Made by a program: the position numbers and the translations under genes
The notes under the pieces: model-generated
The model's database searches: none
Told to the model about the DNA's origin: nothing
The model's input: the letters and a program-made list of their open reading frames with translations, nothing else
Shown here: positions 24,713 through 34,278 of the stretch, in pieces
How the letters are laid out: the number at the start of each line of letters is the position of its first letter
How positions within the stretch are numbered: the first letter of the stretch is position 1
DNA from: Mucilaginibacter aurantiaciroseus
Lineage (GTDB): Bacteria > Bacteroidota > Bacteroidia > Sphingobacteriales > Sphingobacteriaceae
Assembly (NCBI RefSeq): GCF_024055595.1
Contig: NZ_JAMXOF010000001.1
Span: 1,116,001 to 1,180,000 of the forward strand
DNA length: 64,000 bases
Direction of reading: 5' to 3'

Positions 24713-27169
24713 ATGAGAACTCCGAAGTTTGCTGCAGTTTTTTTTCTTTTATTGATCGGAGTAACAAAACTCAGGTCCCAGTCATTAGGTACACAACCAA
24801 CAAATAGCTATAAAAATGCGGTTACTATAACGTATGACTTAATCCATACTGTGTTGGATGTTAGTTTTGATTTCCATCAAAGATCATTGATAGGAAAAGA
24901 ATGGATAACCCTAACACCGCATTTTTATCCGGCAGATACGATAAAGTTGGATGCAAAGGCAATGAAAATCAATGCAGTCAGTATTATTAAAAATAAGAAA
25001 TCACTCCCGTTGCGATATACTTATGACAGTTTGTATCTTAATATTAAGTTAGATCGGTCATACAATAAGGGGCAAAAAATAACTTTGTTTATAAGTTATA
25101 AAACCTTGCCCGACGTTGTTTTTGCAAAAGGAGAGCATGCTTTACATTTCATTAACCCGGACGATCTAAAAAATGGCAAGCCAACGCAAATCTGGAACAA
25201 CGGAGAACCGGAAAATAATTCCTCGTGGTTCCCGACCATCGATAAGCCAAATCAAAAGACAACCCAAGATATATCACTCACTGTGCCGGCTAAGTACACA
25301 ACACTTTCTAACGGCGCTTTAAGATCTCAAAAGATAAATAAAGACGGTACTCGAACAGACAGATGGGTAATGGACCTACCGCATTCTCCTTATCTGTTTA
25401 TGCTGGCCGTAGGGACGTTTAGTATCATAAAGGATACTTGGCATGGAAAAGAGGTGAGTTATTACCTTGATCCGCCTTATGCCAAAAATGCCCGATTTAT
25501 ATTTTTGAATACAGTTGAGGCAATTGATTATTTTTCTAAGCTTACCGGTATACCTTATCCGTGGAATAAATACAGCCAAATTAAATTGCACGATTACAGC
25601 GGAGCAATGGAAAATACCACAGCGACAGCTTTCGGCGAAAACGGACAAAACAGTCTTAGAGAATTAGCGGACAGGAATTACGACTCCGGGAATATACATG
25701 AATTGTTTCACCAATGGTTTGGAGACTATGTAACCGCGGAAAGTTGGGCCAATATTTCATTGAATGAGTCTTTTGCCGACTTGGGTGAGATTTTATGGGC
25801 TGAACACAAGTATGGCGCTGATGTTGCCGACGACCATTTACAGGTAGGTTTGAAAGGATATTTAGCCAATGCGGATGGTTGGAAAAAACCGCTTGTTAGA
25901 TATTATTACGGTAATGAGCAAGAAGTTTTTGACGGAATTAGCTATCAGAAAGGTGGGCGGATTTTGAATATGCTGCGTCATTATATTGGAAATAATGCTT
26001 TTTATAAAGGCGTGCATATTTATTTAAAAACGTATGCTTTCAAAAACGCTGAGGTAGGACAATTAAGGTTAGCTATGGAGGAAGCGAGTGGCCTTGATCT
26101 TAATTGGTTTTTTGATCAGTGGTTTTTTGGAGCAGGGCATCCGGTGCTAACTATAAATTATGTTTGGGATGAATCGTTAAAAACAGAACATGTTTACATT
26201 CAACAAATGCAGGAAGGCAAATCTTTTGTACTACCAGTAGCCATTGATATCTATGCAGACGGCAAAACCGAACGGCATCGGGTTTGGTTACGTGGCACAG
26301 CTGACACTCTTTCTTATAAACTTAACCATAAACCAGATTTGGTAAATGTAGATGCTGAGAAAATACTCGTGGTCGCCAAAACGGATAATAAAACCTTAAA
26401 GGAATTTGCTTTTCAATATTTGAATGCCTCGTTATTTATGGATCGTTATGAAGCTATCGACGCTGCTGCTGTACAGCAGAGCGATCCTTATGCCCAGTCA
26501 ATTTTAAATGCGGCACTAAAAGATAAATATTACGGCATCCGGATGAAGGCCATTATGGCGCTCGATCTTAAAAATAATGCCATTAAAAATTCGACTTTAC
26601 CTGCCTTAGTTGAAATTGCCACTAATGAAAAGAATAATCTTACTCGTGCCGAAGGTATTAACAAGTTAGGAACCTTAAATGATCATAGCTACGAATCGCT
26701 ATTCCGGGACGCTATGCAAAGTTCTTCGTATGCTGTCCAGGGTGCTGCTTTAAGCGCTCTGGGTGAGATAAACAAAGATCTTCAATTTAAATTGGCAAAG
26801 AAATATGAAGGGGATTGTAAAGGCAAATTAAAGGAAACAATCCTTGATATTTTTACAAGATCAGGAAAGAATCAAGAATGGAACTTTGTATATCACTGCT
26901 ACGCAGATGGAGATTCCCCCGTGCAGTATGCTTTTACAAGGCAATTTGCCGATTTTATTTCGCGAGTTGATAACCCGCTTTATGCACAGCACGGAATATC
27001 AGCAATTAAAGCCTTGGTAATTGGTGAGAGAAAATTTGGAATTGTCCCACGTATTATTGCTATCCTTAATCAAATTAGAGTTCAGCGTATCAAATTAAAC
27101 GATGCTGCAAGTGCTAAAGCAATTGATGAAGCGATAATGGAAATAAGTGCTAAAACTAAAGCTAATTAG
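24713..27169 (+). CDS. Secreted M1-family zinc aminopeptidase
   Basis: 818 residues from the ATG at 24713, which begins the signal peptide MRTPKFAAVFFLLLIG; the ATG at 24656 adds 19 residues before it. The substrate motif is SGAMENT, the zinc site HELFH at 329-333, and the third ligand Glu352, 19 residues on. The last 200 residues are helical, HEAT-like, as in ERAP-type M1 enzymes. It removes N-terminal residues from peptides, here in the periplasm or outside. Unlike its housekeeping neighbours the gene is AT-rich, which with the decayed DNA on both sides hints at acquired DNA. Confidence 0.93.
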   Translation: MRTPKFAAVFFLLLIGVTKLRSQSLGTQPTNSYKNAVTITYDLIHTVLDVSFDFHQRSLIGKEWITLTPHFYPADTIKLDAKAMKINAVSIIKNKKSLPLRYTYDSLYLNIKLDRSYNKGQKITLFISYKTLPDVVFAKGEHALHFINPDDLKNGKPTQIWNNGEPENNSSWFPTIDKPNQKTTQDISLTVPAKYTTLSNGALRSQKINKDGTRTDRWVMDLPHSPYLFMLAVGTFSIIKDTWHGKEVSYYLDPPYAKNARFIFLNTVEAIDYFSKLTGIPYPWNKYSQIKLHDYSGAMENTTATAFGENGQNSLRELADRNYDSGNIHELFHQWFGDYVTAESWANISLNESFADLGEILWAEHKYGADVADDHLQVGLKGYLANADGWKKPLVRYYYGNEQEVFDGISYQKGGRILNMLRHYIGNNAFYKGVHIYLKTYAFKNAEVGQLRLAMEEASGLDLNWFFDQWFFGAGHPVLTINYVWDESLKTEHVYIQQMQEGKSFVLPVAIDIYADGKTERHRVWLRGTADTLSYKLNHKPDLVNVDAEKILVVAKTDNKTLKEFAFQYLNASLFMDRYEAIDAAAVQQSDPYAQSILNAALKDKYYGIRMKAIMALDLKNNAIKNSTLPALVEIATNEKNNLTRAEGINKLGTLNDHSYESLFRDAMQSSSYAVQGAALSALGEINKDLQFKLAKKYEGDCKGKLKETILDIFTRSGKNQEWNFVYHCYADGDSPVQYAFTRQFADFISRVDNPLYAQHGISAIKALVIGERKFGIVPRIIAILNQIRVQRIKLNDAASAKAIDEAIMEISAKTKAN

Positions 27170-27321
27170 AAGACATATCAAAACTAATAGTACTCAAGAT
27201 GATTGTCTTTAATCATAGTTTAACTAATAAACTGATAAAGTCGGGGACAAGTAGAACAGCAACATAGAACATCTATTGTAGAGCTGCCAATTACTCTACT
27301 ATGGATGTTACTTTTTATGAT

Positions 27322-27707
27322 TTAAGTGTTAAACAAATCACCCGAAAAACACGAATTATGGTCTTTAAGAAGAGCATCGTATTCTTTGATTTTTTTCGGT
27401 AAATCGACCAAACGCTTTAAATCAGCGATAAATTTTGACGATATTTGTACCGTTAAGCACCCTTCACGGGGCAAGAGATTTTCAGAAGTCTTTTGCCCCT
27501 TTTTTTAACGTGCCATCCTGATCAATTCCAGTCGCAAACTTTCCAAAATCTGTTTGTCATTTGCTTTAAACTGATACAAAAGCGAGGGCAAATCATTAAC
27601 GGAAGTATACAATGCATCCACTGTGCCAGCAATTCTGCCTTATGGGCAAAAACATCATTATTAAACAAAAGCATTTCTATCTGCTGCAGGCCCATCGGTT
27701 CTTTCAT
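27322..27707 (-). pseudogene. Frameshifted small gene(s) of unknown function
   Basis: The minus strand starts at 27707 with MKEPMGLQQIEMLLFNNDVF, continues HKAELLA, then shifts by one base near 27620 to VDALYTSVNDLPSLLYQFKA and on to LRLELIRMAR, stop at 27505-27507. The same frame reopens at once (KKGQKTSENLLPREG) and runs through FIADLKRLVDLPKKIKEYDA to a stop at 27322-27324. The hairpin 27468-27506 overlaps the reopened part. Both peptides are helical and lysine-rich with no recognised family. Confidence 0.5.
27468..27506 (+). terminator. Hairpin with T run (plus orientation)
   Basis: GGGGCAAGA at 27468 pairs with TCTTTTGCCCC (27489-27499), followed by seven T. It has the form of a plus-strand terminator although the last plus gene ended 300 bases earlier. 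It also lies inside a minus-strand reading frame. Confidence 0.55.
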
Positions 27708-27838
27708 TTCTAATTATAGTTCTTCAACTTCATGTTTTGCCGGTGTATTGTATAATTTTGTTTCGCTGGGAAAAAAATACGATTTAAAAAAAAAATTCTT
27801 TTATATAGCAAGCGGCAGTTAACTAAATATCTTTTGGT

Positions 27839-28042
27839 TCATCTAATAATTATCGGTTCATTACTGATCATTTTAGTCGCATCATAAAGCTCCTTAACCG
27901 ATGCTGCAAATACCCTCGTGTTCTTACTAAAGGCTCCGGTTGTAGCAGTAGCGTCAATATCTTCTTTATCTTAAGCAGTACCTGAAATTAGCACCACTAA
28001 TATTGTGAATATAGATAAAAAATGTAAGCGACTTTTTTTCAT
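27839..28042 (-). pseudogene. Small secreted protein gene with a stop after the leader
   Basis: ATG at 28042 begins a clear signal peptide MKKSRLHFLSIFTILVVLIS, then GTA and a TAA stop at 27971-27973. The same frame continues DKEDIDATATTGAFSKNTRV to ISNEPIIIR and stops at 27839. The mature part of about 43 residues matches nothing I know. It probably lost function through a nonsense change. It lies just downstream of the YncE gene on the same strand. Confidence 0.55.
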
Positions 28043-28065
28043 TTATCCACATACAATGGGATTAC

Positions 28066-28099
28066 TGATCCCGGAGCCAGATCGCTAACTCCGGGATCA
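28066..28099. terminator. Strong inverted repeat after the YncE operon
   Basis: Perfect 11-bp arms, TGATCCCGGAG (28066-28076) and CTCCGGGATCA (28089-28099). The T run lies on the plus-strand side (28103-28110), but the position, 16 bases after the YncE stop, suggests it closes the minus-strand operon. Confidence 0.55.
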
Positions 28100-28114
28100 A
28101 TTCCTTTTTTAAGT

Positions 28115-29128
28115 TTATTTTTTAAATTGAAAAACCAATAATTTAAATGAACCCGGCACGGGGCTTTTGCTCCCTTGCTGGTAATCGGAAACCGGAAAAT
28201 AGATTTGATGGGTCGCAGCGTCTATTGCCATTGTTTTTGCACGAGGTTGTGTAGTTAACGTTTGCAGTATTGTATAGTTATCAGCACTGTTTTGTTGAAA
28301 TACATTAGCCGTGCCATCACCATTAGAGGCTATTACCAGTTTATTAACCGGATCATAAACTACTGCGTCCACTCCTGCACCAATTGGAAGTGTTTGTATG
28401 ATTTTACCATTATTGGCATTAATTACGCTCATACCTTTATTTTCACGACAAACCGTAAACAACCGGTGATTAATTTTGTCCAAAGCCAAGCCAGTTGGCC
28501 CACCGCATGGATCAAGCGGATAGCTTTTTATTACCTTCAATGTTTTCGTATTGATAACAGCCAGGCGACTTTTATCTTCCAGATTGGTAAATATCAGCCC
28601 TTTGCCGTCAGATACCGCAAATTCTGGTGCACCGCCCGCATCAATAGCGCCAACTTCTGTTAAATTCTGCGGATCTATTACCGCTACAGAACTACTGTGA
28701 CCTTCAAACGCAAAAATCTTTTTTGAGAATGGATCATAAATAATGCCATCAGGGTTTTTGCCGGTCACAGGGATGGTTTTAATGATCTTTAATGTATTTA
28801 TATCGAAGGCAATAATTGCGTTAGCCTTACCATCACTTATAAAACCTCTATTTAAATCGTTCGCTATAGCGATACCATGCACTCCCTGCATACTATCGAT
28901 TACGCCGATTGTTTTGCCGCTTTCCAGATCTACAACATTTACAATCGTGCCATGGGAAGCATACAAATGTCGGTTGATCTGGTCTATATAAACATAATCA
29001 TTACTACCATCCCCAGACAGTGGTATTGTTTTTTCCAATATGTATTGAGGACTTTGCGCAAAAACATTTACGGAACTGATTCCGATACAGAACGCAACAC
29101 TTAAGAGACGGTAATATATATTTTTCAT
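28115..29128 (-). CDS. Secreted YncE-like seven-bladed beta-propeller protein
   Basis: 337 residues; ATG at 29128 preferred over 29134. Signal peptide ends near NVFAQ. Repeated blades of the YVTN/YncE kind follow, for example HLYASHGTIVNVVDLESGKT, then AIIAFDINTLKIIKTIPVTG and VAVIDPQNLTEVGAIDAGG. Such propellers are periplasmic or surface binding proteins; several bind metals or nucleic acids. Third gene of the TonB receptor operon, 31 bases after the beta-helix gene, so it probably serves the same uptake system. Confidence 0.85.
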   Translation of the reverse strand: MKNIYYRLLSVAFCIGISSVNVFAQSPQYILEKTIPLSGDGSNDYVYIDQINRHLYASHGTIVNVVDLESGKTIGVIDSMQGVHGIAIANDLNRGFISDGKANAIIAFDINTLKIIKTIPVTGKNPDGIIYDPFSKKIFAFEGHSSSVAVIDPQNLTEVGAIDAGGAPEFAVSDGKGLIFTNLEDKSRLAVINTKTLKVIKSYPLDPCGGPTGLALDKINHRLFTVCRENKGMSVINANNGKIIQTLPIGAGVDAVVYDPVNKLVIASNGDGTANVFQQNSADNYTILQTLTTQPRAKTMAIDAATHQIYFPVSDYQQGSKSPVPGSFKLLVFQFKK

Positions 29129-29159
29129 GAGCATAATTTAAATGTTTAATGTTTAGTTA

Positions 29160-30368
29160 TTAATGCTGGTTGCCTTTTCCATCAGATGTATAGGCGCCCA
29201 AGTCGAGGTTATACTTGGGATTGCCTGCACTGAAAGCCGGTGAACTGTTCTTTAAGCGAAAATCATAATTGTTTGGGAAACCGTTTGGTGCTGCTACGGT
29301 GCCGTCAAAATTGACAAATAATGGGTCCTTATCGCCTATTTTTTTAGAGATAAGGTCTGAAATCTGTGGTTTACCCGCGGCCCCTTCGGGATAAAAATTA
29401 TCACGGATGTTGATTTTTTGTGTAGGGACTACTAGGTCAGCATAGGTATCAACTGTTGCATAAAATAAGTTGTTACCATAAGTGGTTTTTGTTATGTCGC
29501 CGTCTGTAAACAGCTCGATGCCATGATAGCAGTTCACGATGATATTGTTGTAAATATGGCCAATGCCATTAACGCCTACAGAAACTGCCCGGCCAGGTTC
29601 TGCAGACCCCCTTCGCCAGCCATTAGATATAAGCGTGTTATTGTAAACATCAACCTCTGTTTGTGGAAAGGGTATTTTGGAGCTGGTCTCCAGTTTAATA
29701 CCGGAACCTGCCTGACTAAAAATAACATTATAGGCTACCACGCCCTTAACACCCGTTTTCAAGTTTATACCTTCACCGTCCGTACTGCCCGATGAACTGA
29801 TTGTATTTCTTAAGATAGTAACCGTAGCGCCATTACTAATAGCCATTAAATCGTCCTGCCCATTGGTAAACCAGGAATCTTCGATATCTACGTTGATAGC
29901 TTTTTTTACTTTAAGTGATCCCCGGGCATCGCCTTTTGCATCCGGGCCGCCGGTGTTGTCGATATGCGTCCATTTAATTGTGATTGCTTCAGCTGTATCA
30001 CATTGCAGGCCGCCCCAGGTACCCGGTTTATTACTGTCTGAGTTAAATAAGATGGGCTGATCTTTTGAACCAATTAACATTAAAGACCCCTGCACATTTA
30101 TTTGGGCATTGTTTTTTACTATCACAATAGTGCCTGGCTGTGCAGACAGCGTATCTCCCTTTTTTATAGTTAAATCAGCCGTAACAGTATAGGTTTGGCC
30201 TGTTACCAACGTCCCTTTTACAAACCCGCTGATATTACCCGGCGATATTGGGCTGGAGGTAGGTATTTTTATTTCATTAAAAGTGGTTAACTCGGCTTTT
30301 TGACAGGCGCTGAAGGTAGCAGCCAGCAGCAAATTTGCTGCAAGTATATAGCTGTATTTTAATTTCAT
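29160..30368 (-). CDS. Surface lipoprotein with right-handed parallel beta-helix
   Basis: 402 residues from the ATG at 30368. Lipobox LAATFSAC with Cys22 as lipidation site. The body is a pectin-lyase-like beta-helix with repeats such as VTILRNTISSSGSTDGEGIN, then VAYNVIFSQAGSGIKLE, VDVYNNTLISNGW and GHIYNNIIVNCYHGIEL. It may bind or cleave a polysaccharide, but no lyase active site is obvious. The start lies 13 bases after the TonB receptor stop. In SusCD systems this position is held by SusD; here the beta-helix protein may take a comparable place. Confidence 0.82.
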   Translation of the reverse strand: MKLKYSYILAANLLLAATFSACQKAELTTFNEIKIPTSSPISPGNISGFVKGTLVTGQTYTVTADLTIKKGDTLSAQPGTIVIVKNNAQINVQGSLMLIGSKDQPILFNSDSNKPGTWGGLQCDTAEAITIKWTHIDNTGGPDAKGDARGSLKVKKAINVDIEDSWFTNGQDDLMAISNGATVTILRNTISSSGSTDGEGINLKTGVKGVVAYNVIFSQAGSGIKLETSSKIPFPQTEVDVYNNTLISNGWRRGSAEPGRAVSVGVNGIGHIYNNIIVNCYHGIELFTDGDITKTTYGNNLFYATVDTYADLVVPTQKINIRDNFYPEGAAGKPQISDLISKKIGDKDPLFVNFDGTVAAPNGFPNNYDFRLKNSSPAFSAGNPKYNLDLGAYTSDGKGNQH

Positions 30369-30381
30369 TCTCTTATTTAGT

Positions 30382-33102
30382 TTAAAGTGCATAACGGAAA
30401 CCAATATTGAAACTCACATTATAAATATCCTTTGACTGGATGAGATCGTTGATCTTCACTGTTGTAGGTGTGTTAAGTAGGTTGTTGACTTTGGTGGTCA
30501 GCGTAAAGTGCTTGCTTACCTGTTTCTCGCCCGAAAGTGCCAGGAATGACTGCGGCTGCTGGTAATAATCGTAACCGTAGTTACTGTACACCAAGGTCAG
30601 TGTACGGCTACTATAGGTATAAGCTAATTGAACAAAGGCTTTTTGCTTGTCGTTTTTATAAAGCAATGATAAGTTCACTACATTGCCGGTTTGCCCTTGT
30701 AGTGGCCTGCTTTGAAGCTTAGGGACCGAAGTGGTTACGCCGCTGGCATCAGTAGATGTATAAATTTTTGTAGTATTTATATTAGAATAAGTGTAGGTAT
30801 AATTACCTGATACACCAAGATTGCCGAAGTATTTGCTGTAAACTACTTCGGCTCCTGCAACTTTTGCTGTACCAAAGTTTTGAGGTGTAGTACTCAGCTG
30901 GCCATTATTTGAACCATTTAAAGCAAATTCTATAGGGTTAACGATGTTTTTGTAAAAAACGCCTATAAAGAGTTGCTCTTCCTTTCTCGGGAAAAGTTCA
31001 TATCGCATGTCATAGTTGTCTGCTTTGGTGTGCTGCACTAAGGGGTTACCGGTTACATCAGTACTCTGACCAAGTGTTGGGGTAGGTACAAGCTCATATA
31101 ATGCAGGGCGAGAAATAGATTTAAAAAACGAAGCCCGTAAATTTGAGGTTTCCGTAAGCTTATATTTTAATTGTAAACTCGGTAAAATATCTGCGTATGT
31201 TTTTTTGGCGTTACTCCTAATATCTAATACAACCGGGTGAGTGTCATAACCTTGCTCAGTATTTTCTACACGAACACCGCCTAATACATCAAGCTTATTC
31301 AATGTAAGTTTAAATTCACCGTAACCAGCTGTTATGTTTTCATAGGCTGTATAATTGGCCTTATCGCTAGCCAGTGAGCCGGTAACATTGTAAACTATCC
31401 AATCTGCTGAGTATATATCAGTGAATGGGCTTTTCACACCATTTGCTGTTGCAGTAGGCCGTAGTGAATATTCGTTCTGAAGATTATAGCGTGTGCTGTG
31501 CCTATATAAGCCTCCGACCTTTAACTCCAAGGAATTATTGATGCCAATTCCCGTTTTATATCCCAAATTAGCAATTGCACTCAGGTCCTTATTACCATTT
31601 TTTTGCCAAATGCGAGATACATTATTAAAGTAATCAGGCGTACTGGTGAAATCAGGATTTACTAAATGATTATATGAAATATCAGCCCGATCAGGCGAAA
31701 CTTGTGTGGCATTCGAATAAACCCCCGCCCAGTCAAACAGGAAATGTGGAGATAACACATGCTTACCTGATAGTTTGAGATTTTCTACATATTGATTTTG
31801 TAGCGTAGAACGGTTGTCATTAAACACCGTACCGGTACCGGGCCCAACCCGCCCGCCATTTCCACCTAAAATAGATGTATCAATACTTAAACGGCTTTGA
31901 ACAAGGCGGGTGTAAAGGAATACATTGTCGAGACTTAACTTATTATTGTCATCAAACTTATAGTCCAGATGGCCGGATAAACCATTATTCATTTGCTGGG
32001 TGGAGTAAGTACGGTTAGCTACATCAGAAATAACCGGCTGAAAACCTTTACCCGGCCTTGTATCCAACTGGGCGTTATTAAATTGTGAATTGGTGCCATA
32101 ATACTGGTTTTGATAGCTATCCCCAATAATAAAACCTAATTTATTGTTAAAGAAACGACGGCCATAGGTAAAGCCCAACAAAGAAGTAGGCGGGGCGTTT
32201 TTTTGAGTAAAATCCAGGTTGGCCCTCGAAAAATAACCCGGCGGGGCTAAGTAAGCCGGGCCGAACCTTTGAACAGGGCTTTTACTTTGAACAGCACCCT
32301 GATTAAAGTTGTCATATTTTCGGTTAAAAAAAAGCCCGCTGTAACCGATAGAACCATTAGCCTTAAAATATTCGTACTGCGGAGCATCTTTAAATACCAA
32401 ATTAACAGTGCCGCCAATTGCATCTCCATCCATTTCTGGGGTTAAAGATTTGCTAACCTCTATATTTTCTAACAAATCCGAGGGTACTATGCTCAGTGAT
32501 ATAAACCGCGACACAGGGTCAGGGCTGGTCACCTTCACCCCGTTAATCAGCGTATTGTTGTAACGTGGCTCCATACCCCTGATAATGGCATAGGCATCGT
32601 CCGAACCGCTATTGCGCTGTATAGTTACTCCAGAAACTCGGGATAAAGCGTTTGCCGCATTGATATCCGGCGACCGTAGCATAGCCTGTGCCGAAATGAC
32701 ATTAGTGATGTTATCTGCGTTTTTTTCTGAGCGGCGCGAGGAAGCTTCTGATTCTTTGTTTGCTTTGCCATAAACCCGCACCAGTTTAAGTGATTGTGCT
32801 TTTTCGACAAGTGGAATGTTTAACACTTGATTGCCGGAGATTTGTATTTTTTTTTCGTATTCGGTGTATCCGATATACTTTACCTTTAATTTATACTGAC
32901 CCGGATTGATACCGTTTATCGCATAATAACCAAAGGCATCTGTTATAGCCCCTCCCTTTATATCGTCAAAGTGTACATAAGCACCAGTCAGAGGCTCTTT
33001 TGTTGTCTCATCAACAATCTGGCCCTTTAACGTAAATTGTTGACCATAAGAAAAAGATGCTGCAAAAAGAAGTAGCGAAATAAGGTAAATTATTTTCTTC
33101 AT
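30382..33102 (-). CDS. TonB-dependent outer-membrane receptor with CarboxypepD_reg-like domain
   Basis: 906 residues. Signal peptide (about 1-20), an N-terminal carboxypeptidase-regulatory-like domain (about 22-110: LKGQIVDETTKEPLTGAYVH), plug domain (about 125-245) with AYAIIRGMEPRYNNTLING and IEVSKSLTPEMDGDAIGGTV, then the 22-strand barrel. It imports a large or scarce ligand across the outer membrane using TonB energy. There is no SusD gene; its operon partners are a beta-helix lipoprotein and a YncE propeller. No anti-sigma/sigma pair or other regulator is adjacent. Confidence 0.93.
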   Translation of the reverse strand: MKKIIYLISLLLFAASFSYGQQFTLKGQIVDETTKEPLTGAYVHFDDIKGGAITDAFGYYAINGINPGQYKLKVKYIGYTEYEKKIQISGNQVLNIPLVEKAQSLKLVRVYGKANKESEASSRRSEKNADNITNVISAQAMLRSPDINAANALSRVSGVTIQRNSGSDDAYAIIRGMEPRYNNTLINGVKVTSPDPVSRFISLSIVPSDLLENIEVSKSLTPEMDGDAIGGTVNLVFKDAPQYEYFKANGSIGYSGLFFNRKYDNFNQGAVQSKSPVQRFGPAYLAPPGYFSRANLDFTQKNAPPTSLLGFTYGRRFFNNKLGFIIGDSYQNQYYGTNSQFNNAQLDTRPGKGFQPVISDVANRTYSTQQMNNGLSGHLDYKFDDNNKLSLDNVFLYTRLVQSRLSIDTSILGGNGGRVGPGTGTVFNDNRSTLQNQYVENLKLSGKHVLSPHFLFDWAGVYSNATQVSPDRADISYNHLVNPDFTSTPDYFNNVSRIWQKNGNKDLSAIANLGYKTGIGINNSLELKVGGLYRHSTRYNLQNEYSLRPTATANGVKSPFTDIYSADWIVYNVTGSLASDKANYTAYENITAGYGEFKLTLNKLDVLGGVRVENTEQGYDTHPVVLDIRSNAKKTYADILPSLQLKYKLTETSNLRASFFKSISRPALYELVPTPTLGQSTDVTGNPLVQHTKADNYDMRYELFPRKEEQLFIGVFYKNIVNPIEFALNGSNNGQLSTTPQNFGTAKVAGAEVVYSKYFGNLGVSGNYTYTYSNINTTKIYTSTDASGVTTSVPKLQSRPLQGQTGNVVNLSLLYKNDKQKAFVQLAYTYSSRTLTLVYSNYGYDYYQQPQSFLALSGEKQVSKHFTLTTKVNNLLNTPTTVKINDLIQSKDIYNVSFNIGFRYAL

Positions 33103-33271
33103 AAAGTATTTTTTTACAAAGCACCCCGCTAAATCTGTAGAAAAATTGAATAACTAATGAAAATTAAAATATTAATACATTGATAATCAGAAATTAATAA
33201 ACAAAGGTCTTTATATAGATTATTGTGCCGAATTGGGTAAAAATTTAATTTTAGTTTAACGTAACACGAAG

Positions 33272-33493
33272 GCTATATACTAAATTCATCCATTACGAGC
33301 AGCTGTATCCTTTCCAGTAAAGTAAGTTCCTTGATATACAAGTCGGCTGCCTTAGCCATCTTCAGTTTAACGATTTTGCCTTAGACGTTCTGGCATAAAA
33401 TATCCGTTAGCCAAACACACAGGCCTGATGGCCAATAACGGAAGCCACATAGCTTTTACCGATTCCGGGGCTACCCGTAACAAGTATAGACAT
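33272..33493 (-). pseudogene. IS21-family IstB remnant
   Basis: The minus strand reads MSILVTGSPGIGKSYVASVI, then GHQACVFG, stop, RIFYARTSK, and after a shift KMAKAADLYIKELTLLERIQ and LLVMDEFS. This is the Walker A/B core of the IstB transposition ATPase (GSTGIGKS and LDDF in intact copies). N and C termini are missing, and two disruptions are visible. No istA seen. Confidence 0.8.
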
Positions 33494-33669
33494 TAATTTA
33501 TCATACTTATTTTTTCAGGGTAAAGTGATCTACCGGTTCCCCTCAATGGTTTATAATACTAAAACATTTAGTTAGCTTTACTATTCATTCGAAAGGAAAA
33601 AGTAATATAAAGTATAGAATAAGGCGTCTATCAATTGAACCTCAATTCCAGTTTAAAACGTAAATCCCC
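33494..33669. other. Intergenic scar region
   Basis: Between the IstB remnant and the YdeI-like gene. GGTAGATCACTTTACCC (minus strand near 33520) resembles the repeated end motif of IS21 elements, but this is weak. Nothing else recognised. Confidence 0.3.
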
Positions 33670-34201
33670 TTGCACATGTACTGTCCGGATGGGGTGGAGG
33701 TTATAAAATGGGGTATTCCACATTTTGAGTATAATAAAGATAACTTGTGTGTGATGGCGTCTTATAAAAGTCATTGCTCTTTCACATTCCTGAAAGACGA
33801 AATAATGAGCGATCCGCGTCTAAAAGTAAACAAAGGTTTGAAACCCATCCAAAAGTTTCTGGGAAAGGTCAATAAGCTAGGAGATCTGCCGCCGGACGAG
33901 GGTTTTACAGCTATGCTTGATGAAGCCATGCAGTTAAAATGAGAAAGGCATCAAAATAAAACGTAAGATGTCTGTAAATGATAAACCCAAGGTACTTGAG
34001 ACACCTGATTACCTATTGACCGCTTTAATTGTTAATCCGAAAGCAAAGGATATTTTTGAAAACAAGTCTAATTCGTTCCGCAGGGAGTACATTATTTGGA
34101 TCAGCGATGCTAGGACTGACGAAACGCGTCAAAAAAGAATAAGTGAAGCTTTGGAATGGATAGGAGAAGGAAAAGGTAGATTTTGGAAGCATCAGAAATA
34201 A
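33670..34201 (+). pseudogene. Broken YdeI/DUF1801-type protein
   Basis: Two frames of one gene. 33670-33942 encodes the DUF1801-like half (VEVIKWGIPHFEY, then LCVMASYKSHCSFTF and DLPPDEGFTAML), without its first 30 or so residues. 33968-34201 encodes the YdeI/OmpD-associated C terminus (LETPDYLLTAL, then FRREYIIWISDARTDETRQK and RISEALEWIGEGKGR). A frame change near 33942-33955 separates the halves. In relatives they form one protein of about 200 residues. The two pieces could in theory be made separately, but loss of function is likelier. Confidence 0.7.
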
Positions 34202-34230
34202 CGGCTTTTTTGGATAAAATACATCAAAAT

Positions 34231-34276
34231 GCCCCCTTTTGGCCAGTTCAAAAAGGTCCCCTTAGCCAGTTGAAAG
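34231..34276. repeat. Degenerate tandem repeat of about 22 bp
   Basis: Two units, 34231-34254 and 34255-34276, share CCCCTT, GCCAGTT and AAA in order. Tandem units like this are found at the ends of IS21-type elements, and an IstB remnant lies 740 bases away, so this may be the other end of the same dead insertion. Confidence 0.4.
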
Positions 34277-34278
34277 CC

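Noticed and set aside
27326-27822. Two plus-strand frames (60 and 109 codons)
   Set aside because: The minus strand of the same interval has more protein-like frames; the plus frames have no start context or known family.
24140-28042. Genomic island inserted at tRNA-His
   Set aside because: The region is AT-rich, but no copy of the tRNA-His 3' end and no integrase were found in the window.
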